From positions 1,999,501 through 2,063,500 of the forward strand of contig NC_086247.1 of the NCBI RefSeq assembly GCF_021018805.1: 64,000 bases of DNA, in the 5' to 3' direction. Position 1 is the stretch's first letter. Each line of letters begins with the position of its first letter. The DNA is from Prinia subflava (lineage: Eukaryota > Chordata > Aves > Passeriformes > Cisticolidae). This document shows, one piece after another, positions 1 to 11,450 of the stretch. The position numbers and the translations under genes are program-made. The notes below the pieces were generated by a model. That model ran no database searches. It was given only the letters and a program-made list of their open reading frames with translations, and was not told the DNA's origin.

Positions 1-847
1 AAGATCAGACCTGTGCTGAGACCAACAAAAGCACCCACAGGGCATTGTTACAGCATTCACCTCTGTCAAACAGGAAATTAGGGCCACGTGCCCTGGGTGA
101 TTCCTCGCTGGGAGCCAAATTCCCAACGTTCTGTGGCTGTCCCCACACTTTGGTAGCAGAACCTTTGATGTTCCCTTTCCAATATTGGATTAAACATTTC
201 ATGAAAACTTTGCCTTTCAGGTTCTTTTTGCTGTGCATTATAAATTTGCCTGCTCTGCAGAAGAGCAGAACAAGGACTTTGTTCTTTCCTTCCAGCTGCA
301 AGACAATGTCAATAGATAAGTGTGTATTAAAACTTCAAGATCATTTTATTTAGACTTAATTCAATTAAACTTTTTTTTTTCTGTGCTTTTGTTGGCAGTT
401 TTCTATTAAGGTCATTCAGTCGAACTTATGCTTGAAAAGAAATAGCTGCAGAGCCTTGCTACTTAATACAGAGGAGTGCTTCAAGTGCCAGAGTCCAAGG
501 TGAGTCAAAGGGTGAGTTCAGGTAGATCAGGAGGTGCCAGAAAATGATCAACCCCAGCCAAGTCATTGCTGCCAACCCCAAACAAAGGTTCTTTTGTCAC
601 TTGATTGTTTTGTCTGTGAATTCTCTTTACAGGGGCCCTGCTCAGTCACAGAGAAGGGTGGGACAGGACTGAGTTTGAGAAGCCTCAGCAGTGGAGCAAA
701 GTCCCAAGAGCACTGAGAGTTTTCCAAGGGAGAAAATTCATCCTGGGTTTTAAGAACAGGAAATGTATTTTTGAATCTATGTGAAAATCATCATCATAAA
801 ACACTGTGGGAGGAAGGTTGCTTTACAAGAACACAGAACGAGACAAT
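1..847. other. Unique intergenic sequence
   Basis: No gene, RNA or recognisable repeat. A short poly-T occurs near 371-380. The open frames present are short, overlap on both strands and have no family resemblance. Confidence 0.5.
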
Positions 848-1185
848 CACAGAATTATTTGGGTTGGAAAGGACCTTTGAGGGTCGTCCAGTCCAACCCT
901 CCTGAAATGAGCAGGGACATTTTCAACTAGACCAGATTGCTCAAAGCCCCATCCAACCTGGCCTTGAACACTTCAAGGGATGAGGCATCAACCACCTTTC
1001 TGGGCAACTTGTTCCAGGGTTTCACCACCCTCATTGCAAAAAATTCATTACTTATTTCTAGTCTGAATTTCCTTTTTTTCAAAGTTTAAAACCATCACTC
1101 TTTGTCCTATCTCAGTCTCTGCAACAGCTTGTCCCCATTTTCCTTACAGGCCCCCTTGGAGCACTGAAAGGCTTATGGAGCATCC
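848..1185 (-). mobile_element. CR1 LINE 3' fragment
   Basis: It begins with the CR1 tail block 'atttgggttggaaaggacct' and continues through the usual 'ccatccaacctggccttgaa' segment to a diverged 5' break near 1185. The divergence and small gaps suggest an old, 5'-truncated copy. Confidence 0.85.
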
Positions 1186-1360
1186 AATACTCCTCCTCTC
1201 AGAGCCCACCTTCAATCAGATGTGAGCAAGGCTAAAGAGTTTTGCATTTTGGATGGGATCTAAATCCTGGAAGATGCCACCCGTTCAAGAAAAGCAAGGA
1301 AAATGAGGGTATGAGGTGTGCTTGAAGCTTAAACAGATTTTGAAATAGAGCACAGTCACC

Positions 1361-1432
1361 CAGAATCACGGAATTACTAAGCTGAAAAGACCTGCAAGAT
1401 CATCAGTTCCAATCTTTGACCAAACACCACTC
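1361..1432 (-). mobile_element. Short CR1 remnant
   Basis: The 'cagaatcacggaattact' start followed by 'aaaagacctgcaagatcatc' resembles the older CR1 subfamily with 'tccaagatcatcaagtccaa'. Only about 70 bases survive. Confidence 0.5.
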
Positions 1433-2682
1433 CAGCCTCAGTTTTGGTGGAACCTTGTACTGGGGCTTAGAAATCCCTGAGACATGGAACACATTGGAAA
1501 AGGTTTTACTGCAACATCAGCAGAACCCGGAATCCTTGGCTACTATCCCAGGTAAATTAACACTCGTGCCAAGTGCTGACCTGTCTGTAACAAAGGCCTC
1601 TGAGTCTGCCACAAAGTGTAATTAATTGGATGGAAACATCTCCCTGGATTTCAGTGGGATCTGCTTCAAGTGTGAAGGAGGAGTCACTTCTGAAGTGACC
1701 TATCAAGGCCAAAGCAGTGTCCTGAACACTCATGGCTTTCACCTGTCCCAAGTCTGAAACCGGAGATGGCAATAAATATCTTCAATTATTAGTGGGAATC
1801 TCCAGTTCAGTGATTTTGGGATGTTCCTGCCAATAGATATTTGCAGTGTCTCAGCTGATGTCTCTGCAGAGGCATTTCCTGTTTACTCGTGCAAATTTCT
1901 ATGCCTGAAAAGATTCTCTGTAGTGAAGTGAAACCAGGGATGCCAAGAATTGTGTCAAACTCCACAGATTCCACAGTCCAGACACTGACACATTTCAGCC
2001 ATCTCCCCATCCTACTTTCTCAATATCCTATTTTTTTTAGAGGATTTCTCTTGAAAATCACTCATTCTGTGACCTGAATGGAAAGCAGAAACAATAATAC
2101 CTCACCAGTAGCTGACTGAAGGCAAACAAAGCTCATGAATAAATAAATAATTTGGGTTTGCTGGTACTGGATGAGATCTCACCATGTCAAACCTCTTTCC
2201 GTTCATGTGTTCACCATGGTGTTGGTGTCCTTTCAAGCTCCATTTAAATCTCTCTTAATGAGTTTTGAAATGACCAGAGAGATGTTAGAATTGATAGAGA
2301 GATGCTGTTTATACTAGAAAAATATATTTTAATTCTATTTTTAAGAATAGACAAAAACCATTGCAAGGTGAATGCCAGTTGTGTCCAGTATCAGCTCTGA
2401 GAAATCTTCTTGTCAACTCCTACACTGAATACTTGTTTTCTTTTCCAAAAATATTCTTTGGAGAATGAATAGTAGCAAACAGAGGCTTTGCATGAAATCT
2501 CCTTTTTTAAAGGAAATTATGGGGGAAGAAAAAGAATGCAAAGGAGTTTGAAAGACTCCACAGAAAATTGCCATGAAGAACATTGATTTATACAGATGTA
2601 GATCAAATAAATATCCAGGAACACATTCAAAGCAATAAACTATAAAAAATACACTGTGTCAAATATCAAAAAAATTAGCATG
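1433..2682. other. Unique intergenic sequence, AT-richer on the right
   Basis: Nothing recognisable. The small opposing frames at 1416-1625, 1557-1772 and 1807-2077 overlap each other and have no family features. Confidence 0.45.
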
Positions 2683-3184
2683 GCCAGCAGGACCAGGGCA
2701 ATGTCCCTGTGTGCTGGGCACTGGTGAGGCCACACCTCAAGTGTTGTCTAGGTCTGGGCCAACAATTAAAATATTTAAGGGGCTGGAGCATGTCCAGAGA
2801 AGGGAATGGAGCTGGGGAAGGGTTTAGGGAATAAATCATGTGAGGAGTGGCTGAAGGGGTCTAACCTGGAGAAAAGGAGGCTCAGGGGAGACCTTACTGC
2901 TCTCCACAACTCCCTGACAGAGGGTGCAGCCATGTGGGGGTCAGGGAACAAGGGACAGGACAAGAGGAAATGTCCTCCAGTTGTGCCAGGGGAGGCTCAG
3001 GTTGGATCAGAAGGAATTTCTCCATGGAAAGGGTGGCCAAGCACAGGAAGATGCTGCCCAGGGAGGTGGTGGTGTTCAAGAAACAGCAGGAGGTGGCACT
3101 CAGTGCTCTGTGACAAGGTGGGCATCAGTCACAGGCTGGACTCGGTGGTCTTGGAGGTCTCTCCCAATTTTTATGATTCTATGA
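2683..3184 (+). mobile_element. CR1 LINE, end of ORF2 plus 3' tail (decayed)
   Basis: A sense-strand CR1 of about 500 bp running from 'gaggccacacctcaagtgtt' through 'gagaaaaggaggctcagggg' to the terminal 'ttatgattctatg'. The 135-residue frame at 2806-3213 is the degraded C-terminal part of the reverse-transcriptase ORF (its LEKRRLRGDLTALHN is CR1-like), not a host gene. Confidence 0.85.
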
Positions 3185-3459
3185 AAATGGAGTTAAAAGA
3201 AAGGCTTCCTTGAAAATGTCAGACGTCTTTGTGGTTCCGGTTCTCAAGTGGGTGAAGCAGAAACTCATCTCTGTCACAGACTGTGTTAACACTATTTTAC
3301 AACTCTCTGTAGTTAGATTATTTCTCTGCAAAGTATTTAATTGCCACTCTTTTGCCATTACAGCCAGACTAGCATATTCCTGAGATATTTAGATAATTAA
3401 TTACCACACTGCTGAAGACTGCATTTCCTGGGGTTTACATGGATTTTCTGTAATTGTGT

Positions 3460-3692
3460 CATAGAATCAGCACAGGAGGGCTTGGGTTGAAAGGGACTTT
3501 GAAGTCCATGTGGTTCCAACCCCTTTCCATGGGCAGGGACACCTTCCACTATCCCAGGTTGCTCCAAGTCCCGTCTAACTTGACAATAATTCCAGGGATG
3601 GAGCAGCCACAGCTTCTCTGGGCAACCTGTGCCAGGGCCTCCCCTCCCTCACAGGGAGGAATTTCTTCCTACTACCCAACCTAAATCTCTGC
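3460..3692 (-). mobile_element. CR1 LINE 3' fragment
   Basis: Starts 'tcatagaatcagcacagg' and contains 'ccatgggcagggacacctt' and 'cagccacagcttctctggg'. 5'-truncated. Confidence 0.9.
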
Positions 3693-5120
3693 TTTTTTAG
3701 TTTCGTTGTAGATGTCATCACCCTAATTTCTGTGCGTGCTGTAGAGAAAGGGGCAGTTTTAAATTTCTACAGTTTATTATCAATATCTCTACTGGCTGTT
3801 CTTGCCAGTTTAGCATCTTGAATGCCCCCACACATCAATGCCAAGAGAAAAGTTTCTACAGTAGAAAGGCCTTCCTGTTTTACATTTCCGAGTTCATCTG
3901 GGAGGTGCTGTTGCACACAGATTGAAGCATGAGATGCAATTATTCTGGAGCCAGGGAAAGATAATGGGATGGCTCTACATGACCTGACTTTGAAGTGTGG
4001 TTAAAACCACTTAAGAACAAGAAGAAACGTGGCTCCCTGATGCTCATTTTCAGGGGTAAAAAGTGAATCACAGAGTACAGCAGAAAAATATTCTCTTATT
4101 ACCTAAAGTTATTCAAGGATTTGATGGAGATGTGCAACAGGGATGTGAACTGCAAGATCAAGTGATAGATCCAGGGCATCAGGGTTGAAAATCCCATTGT
4201 GAGCTTCTTAAAATGCTGGGTTTTTCTTACAAGCACAGAGCACTTTTGAAACCTAAAGATGGAAAAAGCACTCAGTGCTATTATGAAAGATTCCTCAATA
4301 ATTGATTCACTATGCTAATCCTTCTCCAAAATCAACCTACATTCTTCTTTCAGTCTCTGCTGCTCAAATCCAGTCACAAAAATGGGAAAAAATGAACTGC
4401 AACAGTGAAAAAAACCCCAAAGTCCTCTTTCTGGTTGTTTTTCTCTGTTTATTGGTTTGTTCTTAGTGTGTGGTTACAATTATTTTTTATCTTCTTCTTT
4501 TATAATTTCCATTTCTGCACAATGGGATTGTTTTCTCATATTTGATATTTGAAATATTTTTATTTCCAAATTTCAAAGAGCAGGAATGGCCTGGATGCAG
4601 GAATGTGGTATTTTTGCAGCTCAGTCTGTTGGTGAAGTCCATTTTCTTGTAGGCAATTTTTCAGCACTTTTGCGCCTGTTGACCAAACCAAGATCACTGG
4701 ATTTCTAGTGATAGAATTCCTGTAAAATTCCATCATGAAGAAACTTAGTAAGGGCAGTCAGCTCTCCTCCAGGGAGAAAATAAAACCAGGAAAAAATAAA
4801 ACCCTTCAAACCAGGCTATGTTTTGCTATAGTGAATCAGGCCTGTGTTGTTCCTGTTCCTCGATTAGAATAACAACCTTAGGGAAGGATGTAAAATTTAT
4901 TCTTGGTGAGATCAGAGGGAAAACTACGTCCAGCATGGAGATCTAGACAATAGACCACACTTTGGGTGTCCTTGCTTGTTCCTTTTTTTTTTTTTTGCCC
5001 CCAGATTTTCAAATTTGGAGAAAAGCCAATGCTTCCCTTGCTGAGGAAGCCCAGACGTGGAAAAGGGAAGATCTGACTCCAGAATTCAAGCTTAGAGGCC
5101 GTGGGTATGTGAATTACAAA
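3693..5120. other. Unique AT-rich intergenic sequence
   Basis: No gene or element recognised. A T14 run sits at 4983-4996. Confidence 0.45.
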
Positions 5121-5272
5121 AATCACTGAATGATTTGAGTTGGGAAGGGAAGATAATCTCATTCCACCCCCTGCCATGGGCAAGGGAATCTTCCACCATC
5201 CCAGGTTTGCTCCAAGCCCTGTCCAACCTGGCCTTGGAAGCTTCCAGGGATGGGGTGTCCACAACTAAAAAA
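5121..5272 (-). mobile_element. CR1 LINE 3' fragment
   Basis: 'aatcactgaatgatttgagt' leads into 'attccaccccctgccatggg' and 'tccaacctggccttggaa'; broken off at about 5272. Confidence 0.85.
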
Positions 5273-7750
5273 GGCCACAGGATTTTTCTGGGGAACAATG
5301 AGGACAGCCTGGAGAGATCCATAAAACACAGCTTCCACCTACAGCATGAGGAAAGTTGGGCTGGCAGCCACAGCACCTAAAGATTCTGTACAGCAGCTCC
5401 TGAGCACCTTCAAACTCAACAGAAATCATTGTTTTGCAGAAAAACGAGTCCTAACCACCCTCAGAACCACCACATATTGATCAATTTGAATTCCTTGGCC
5501 TCTGGTGCATGTTTTTTATCTCATATCTCATCTCTTCTTTAGTTTATGAAGGAAAAATCAAATATCTGCCATGTCACTCAGGGAAAGTTTATCCCTGTCA
5601 TCCCATGCCACCTGGTCCGCACCGGGAACATTGGAATGGCAGTGGGAATGAGGGAAGCACATTCCTGTTCACAGAATCCAAAGACAATGATGGCAGGATG
5701 AGGTTTCCCTGTGAGTTTGAAAGTCTTTGATGAGGAAAATAAAAAAAACTCGTCTCAGTTTAGTTTAATATTTACCAAATAAAACGCAGATGAGCTCTTG
5801 CTGCTTGGTTGGCAGAGCAATGGCTCAGGGAGAGAACAGAAAAATCACTGAGGTGAGACCCCCTTCAGTGGCACTCTGAAGTCCTGCACATGAATTGTCA
5901 CTGCTGTCACGCTTAAAGGCAGTGGTGTAGATCCCACTCCTCATAATTACTCTGCAATAACGCAAGAAAAAAAATTCCATTTTTCAATTGTTTCCTCTGC
6001 TGGTTGAAATACTCCCAGCATCTCCCACTTCCCTCAGTTCCTTCAAGCAGTCATGTGAATTTCAAGGGTTTAATTGCAACTTGGAGACCGTTTTGTAAGA
6101 CCAGAGGCCATAAAACAAACTTTATCAGCCTTGGTAGAGACACTGCAAACAGAATTGTGGGGTTTGTGCCTTCAGGGGGAGGGAGAATGGAATGGTTTGG
6201 CAGGGAAGAGGAGAAGGGAAAGAGAGGCACAGAAAACAGGTAGAACATGAATAATTATGGAATAATTTAGGTTGGAAAAGACCCTTAAAATCATTATTGC
6301 ACCCTGCAAAGATTCACAGAGCGTGGAAGCTGCTCATCATGAAAATGCAAATGACTCGCTCCGATCTGAGGAGAGAGCAAAAAACAGTCAAGGAGTTGCC
6401 AGGGTTGACAGGAGAAGTGTTCAAGCAGATGAGCACCTCACACAACCATTTTTACATTAGCTCAACTGGCATGTGAGGAAGAGAGAGATGTTTTGATGGG
6501 AAATGGAGAAGGAGGCATTAGTTGAGGAAGGAGAAGTTTTAATCCCATTGATATAGCAAGAAAGGGATGTAGCAGCTTTTTTTTCTGACCTGTGATGTTC
6601 AGCAAACCTGAGGGGCACTCCACAGTCATGACAGTCAAAAAAATGCCCAAAACCTATTTCTCAAGTGAATATTTGCTTTCACACATGACCCCAGCTGCTG
6701 TAGGATGGGTGGGACTTTGAAGAGACCTGTCTGAGAGGCCACCCTCACACAAAAGACATCAGATGGGCCATTGTGGGATGAAAATGCAGGCAAAAGGATT
6801 ATTATCCAGATTTTATTTGGGAGTTGATCTCTGAATTTCATGGCTCCAATGCTTTCTTGAGGTGAGGAAATGTGCACTGCCTTGCAAAGGGGCAGCCACA
6901 GAACTTGGCCACCACACTGAGATTTTAGGGAAACTGTCCCCAGATCCTTTTCATCATTAGGGAAAATAAATAAGACTTTCACTTCTATACATTCAGGTTA
7001 AATTATAAGAGTTACAAATCACCAGTCCCCGCACTCAATTCCTTTCATCCTTTGGGAGTTGGCTATTTCATGGCTGAAATACCTCCACGTATTTTTGTAC
7101 CTTTCTTTAACAGTCATAGTGACAACTGCCAAGGACTTTTCCAGTTATAGTGAGGACATTTTCCCGATCCTGCTCTGGAATATTAAAAGAAAATGAAGAG
7201 AGCTGATGAATGAAAGAAGAAATGAAAGGCCCCAGACATGGGAAATAAAGTGAAGAACTGCCCCCAAAATAAAGCCCAGGTGAGTTTTTTGTTTGGTTTT
7301 CTTTTGGGATGGGCTTTTTTGGGGGGCAGAGAACAATGCTGCTGAGATTGCATTTAGCTAGAATGGACCAATCCTGATCATAAAATAGAGCCCTCATCTC
7401 AAAGACACTGACAATCAGCAAATAAATCAAGGAGAGGCTGGCACTTAATTTCCTCATTGTTCCTTAAATCTTCCCTTGGCTGGGGATGAGTTCAGCTGCT
7501 GCACCACTGTGATATTTTTGGGCTGCAGGCCGTGAGAGTGTGGAGCCTCATGGTGGAGGGAACCACCAGTTTGGTGGCAGTGGATACTCTCAGGTATTCC
7601 CAGAAACATCTGATTTTAGTCTGCTAAGCCACCAGTATCTCATCCAGCAGGGAAAGGAGGGTTGGGAATGTCCTCTTCATAGGGAAGGCAGATTATTACC
7701 CCAGCCCATGGGTGGATTGCTTCAGGTTGCCTTTCCTGGCTGGAATCTTC
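5273..7750. other. Unique intergenic sequence with one CR1 scrap
   Basis: Apart from the CR1 scrap at 6251-6305 nothing is recognised. The frames at 6635-6982 and 7107-7457 (minus) are low-complexity or chance frames. Confidence 0.4.
6251..6305 (-). mobile_element. CR1 3'-end scrap
   Basis: Only the tail block remains: 'ataatttaggttggaaaaga' followed by 'cccttaaaatcatt'. Confidence 0.6.
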
Positions 7751-8095
7751 CAGGCAGCTTCACACTCAGTCCTTGGTTTCAGTAGAATTCCCATAGTAAA
7801 TCCAGAGCTACATTAATTTCCTTTTCTGTCAGAGATGCATTAGGTCTTGCAGCAGGGCCTGCTCTCTCATTTCTTCCAGAGAAACCCTGCAGGACTACTT
7901 TGGGCAGCCTAAAAGGAGCAGGCAGCTTCATCATCTCGTTCATGATCGACTTGGCACTGAACAGACCTGTCAGGAGATGCAGTTTGCTGTAATCAATACT
8001 TCCTGGAAGACTGCTGAGCTCCTCTCCAAAGGCTTGGAACTCCTCTAGCAGTGCCCATTTAGTGGCCTGGATGAGATAAGCAGAGGCTTTTGATG
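7751..8095 (-). other. Unassigned stop-to-stop open segment, protein-like composition
   Basis: On the minus strand the frame from about 8095 down to a TGA near 7754 is open for roughly 110 codons. It reads segments such as KWALLEEFQAFGEEL and KLHLLTGLFSAKSIMNEMM. Composition and helix-like spacing look natural, but I know no family that fits. There is no good start codon at its head, an in-frame TGA lies just upstream, and candidate splice sites are weak. By length alone, such frames are expected by chance in 64 kb. It could be a decayed exon or element ORF, or chance. Confidence 0.15.
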
Positions 8096-8310
8096 CTTTT
8101 GTGTATTCCCTGAGTCAATCCTCCCACCAAGGGAGCATCCTGATTTCCACAATTATCCTGTCTGAGTTTCCAGTGGGACAACACCTCCTTGCAGGTTGTC
8201 CTAGGGATTTCACTGGTCCAGGCTCCTGGTCCTGTGTGGTGAGAAGAGGCAACAGCAGAACTGGAAAATCTCCAGATCTGTTTTGCAACAGCTCAGGTTG
8301 TAATCAACTT

Positions 8311-8343
8311 GTTTGTTTGTTTGTTTGTTTGTTTGTTTGTTTT
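8311..8343. repeat. (GTTT)n microsatellite
   Basis: Eight perfect GTTT units. Confidence 0.95.
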
Positions 8344-8605
8344 TCCCCCAAAATGCAGTCTCTTGCGCTGGTTTATTCTTCTACTCAGCTGCGGGTTTGA
8401 TGTCTTGAGACACCTCTGTGCAAATCTCATTTCAGATGGGTCACAATTCATTGGTTTATTTCTCAACTGAGACTTTTCCCCTTCTGTTCTGGCTTCAGGG
8501 CCCTACAACAATCATCCAGTCCAACTGCTCGACCAATTCAGGCCTCACTGAAATTTCAAGTGCATTTTCCAAATGAGTGTTAAACTCTGGTGGACATGAG
8601 ACATC

Positions 8606-8840
8606 AATCATGGAACCATGAAACCATTTAGGTTGGAAAAGACCTCCAGAATTATCAAATCTAGCATTTGACCAATCCTCACCTTGTCACACAGCCCAGA
8701 GCAATGAATGCCTTGAACCTCTCCAGGGATGGGGACTCCATCAGCCCCTTCCAGTGTTCAACAAGCTTTCCATGAAGAAATTATTCCTGATGCCCAACAT
8801 GAACATCTCCCATTTTCTCCTCAGGTTCACTCCTTGTCGT
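8606..8840 (-). mobile_element. CR1 fragment, right-hand part displaced by LTR
   Basis: 'aaccatttaggttggaaaag' and 'acctctccagggatggggac' mark an older CR1 subfamily. Homology stops exactly where an LTR begins at 8841 and seems to resume briefly at 9165. Confidence 0.75.
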
Positions 8841-9164
8841 TGTAGGACACGAAAAAAATATGAGAGACTCCAAATATTTCAGAAGGCAAAGGGCATAGAA
8901 AAGCTTTATTGTTTAATTCTTACTATTTTTATAAGGTGTTCTGATACAGACTTAACATGATTGGTGAATAAGAGTGACACCTCTCTAACCCCATTGGTTA
9001 AACTAGAGAAACAGCTAAAATGTTTTCTTTCAGAACCAGAAAGGCAGAACACCTGAAGAAAGATTTTTTTGAGAAGAAGCTTTCTTGAGAAATTTTCCCT
9101 TGGGAAAATGTTAGCAGCTGCTATCAGGCTAAAATCTCTCAGACCCAGAAATATCAGGCCCACA
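8841..9164 (-). mobile_element. Solo LTR of an endogenous retrovirus (324 bp)
   Basis: On the minus strand it starts TGTGGGCCTGATATTTC and ends TCGTGTCCTACA (TG...CA). It carries a TATA-like CCTTATAAAAATAG and an AATAAA about 20 bases further on (ACAATAAAGC), a compact promoter/poly(A) layout found in some ERV LTRs. No internal gag, pol or env sequence flanks it, so it is a solo LTR. No clear target duplication was found, and part of the surrounding CR1 appears lost. No coding capacity. Confidence 0.8.
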
Positions 9165-9215
9165 CCTCTCAACTCCCTTCTCTCCAAACTACACAAACCC
9201 AGGCGTTTAGTTCAG
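9165..9215 (-). mobile_element. Probable continuation of the interrupted CR1
   Basis: 'cccttctctccaaactacac' resembles the CR1 stretch 'ccttttctccaggctaaaca' that lies 5' of the part seen at 8606-8840. A gap separates the two pieces. Confidence 0.4.
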
Positions 9216-9909
9216 CAGCCCACCCCAGATCTGACAGATGGAGCAATAAATCCATCTTTTTAGACCTCAGTTCAGAGCCATGAAGAAATGTAGTCCTGGA
9301 AATCACTCGGTATCAAGATTTTATCCAAGCACCTCTTAATCTTCACCAAGGAATTGCTTGGGGGATGTCCATACTCAACTCAGCTCCACAGATTTTTGGG
9401 CTATGAAAGCAGAACATCCACAGGGCTGTGCTATTTCTCAGCCACTGTCAGTTGACTTCCTCTTGTAATTCACTGCATGTTCCTAATAAGGAAAATATTC
9501 TTGTCATGAATTAACGACACTGAGCCCAATCTATGTCCAGGGGAACATCAGGAGTGTGAAAAATCCAAAGCATCTGGCATGTTTCAGCAGGTTACTGGAC
9601 TGTCTCAGTTTTTCTCTGGCTTTTATTAATTTTTTTTCATTAGAAAAATATTAACAACCTAGTAGAAAGAGGACACAGCATGGGACTGCTCAGTCAGTTG
9701 AGGAGGTTTGGTGCTGAGAGAGCTCAAAAAATAGGATAGATTTGCTCAAAGCCAGAAATTTGAGATCATTGGGGTTTAATCAGACAAAAAACAAGTTTCA
9801 AACAGCTTTGGGTGTCACCTCAAAGAAATGAGCAACTTGTGTCTCTTGTAACCTCTTTGGATTTGGGGTGGTGATGACAGCTGTCCCCCACCCATGGATG
9901 TGGCAATGA
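9216..9909. other. Unique intergenic sequence
   Basis: No gene, RNA or repeat recognised. Confidence 0.45.
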
Positions 9910-10388
9910 AAGGACATGGAACTGTTGGAACAAGCCCTGAGAAGGCCACAAAGTTGATAATGGGACTGGAGCACCTCCCCTGTGGAGACAGGCTGGCACA
10001 GCTGGGGCTGTTCAGCCTGGAGAATTTTGAGTGGAAACCTCCCAGCCTCTTCCAGTACCTGCAGGGGCCTCAAGGGAAGCCAAAAAGGGATTTTTCAACT
10101 GGAACTGGAGTGATAGGACAAGGAGTAATGGGTTCAGATTGAAAGAGAGGAAACTTGGGTGGGATATTGGAAAGAAATTCTTCCCTGTGAGGATGGTCAG
10201 GCCCTGGCACAGGTGCCCAGAGAAGCTGTGGCTGCCCCTGGGTCCCTGGAAGTGTCCAAGGCCAGGCTGGACAGGGCTTGGAGCACCCTGGGATGGTGGA
10301 AGGTGTCCCTGTTCATGGCAGGGGGTGGGACCTGATGACCTTCAAGGTCTCTTCCAACTCCAGCCGTTCTCTGATTCCATGATTCAGT
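9910..10388 (+). mobile_element. CR1 LINE, ORF2 end plus 3' tail
   Basis: A sense CR1 with 'agacaggctggcacagctgg', 'gagaagctgtggctgcccct' and the terminal 'tctgattccatgattca'. The frames at 9894-10142 and 10031-10393 are remnants of, or shadows in, the element. Confidence 0.9.
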
Positions 10389-11381
10389 CGTGAACATATT
10401 GACGACAAACTCCCACAGCTTCTCTTTCTGGGTGTTAATTTCTGCATTTCCTCTATTTTCTGGCTGTCTCAGGCTTACAACTTCTATGGGCAATGATTTT
10501 CCCAAGAGTCCTGCCTTGGGCAGGGCTGCTTTCATCTGGCAGCCTGAATCTCGCACATTCAGTTACTCCTCCAGCAAATCCAAGATGCCATGAAATAAAA
10601 ACTTCATCAAAAGATTCTCAGACCAAGAGACGACATCTCCAACATGGAAAGTTCATAAAGAGCAGAATGCTGGGGGCTGGGAGAGTCCAGTGGTGAGGAA
10701 TCAGCTTTTTCACCCCTCTTGAAGCATCTGCTGCTGCTCACTGGAAGGAACAACACACTGGAGTAGATTGGACTTCTCTGGAGCATCAGCTCTTCATCTG
10801 TAATATCACTCTCAGATCCAGCAACAATTTTCATGTTTAAGTGCAATTATTTCACACAGATTTACTTCTGTTTGCAGTGATGTAAAAATTGCTGCCTTTT
10901 CTCTAAGTTATTTCCTGTAGCCCAAAGTTAAAAGTTTGGTGTCTCGGTTAAGGGTTTGTCAAACTGTTTCTTTCCTGAAGGTGTCAGAGGGAACACACAA
11001 ACAAACACAAAAAAAAAAAAAGCCCACCCCAAAACCCAAAACCAATCAAACAAAAATATTAAACGTGGAAAGTCGACAGGAGCTCTTTGTCAATTTTTAC
11101 TTCAGTTAACTTCTGGAGAAGTTTCCTCAGGGTTGTAAGTCAGAAAAGGAGGAAAGAAAACATTCCAATTCCCAAACCATACCAAGGAATAAACAGAAAA
11201 ATGGTCCCTTGGAGATGGAGGATTCCCAGAATCTTCCAGCACTTTCCAGCACTAGACTGAGCTTTCCAGATCTCTGCTTCTCTCTCAAGCTGCCCAAGGG
11301 GTTCCCCACAGCTCTGCCCTGGGAAAAAGGATTTAAAATCTTTGGTTTTGCTGCATCTGGGATTTGGACTTTCCCTGATCT
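10389..11381. other. Unique intergenic sequence
   Basis: Contains an A-run at about 11009-11021 and an A/C-rich patch to about 11056; otherwise nothing recognised. Confidence 0.45.
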
Positions 11382-11450
11382 AAGTCCCAAATAAAGCCTG
11401 TCCTGAATCCCAAATGAAGCCTGTCCTAAATCCCAAATGAAGCCTGTCCT
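11382..11450. repeat. Three tandem 23-bp units
   Basis: Units at 11382-11404, 11405-11427 and 11428-11450 share the core TCCCAAAT(A/G)AAGCCTGTCCT. The second and third differ only at the first base. Short local duplication in otherwise unique DNA. Confidence 0.9.
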
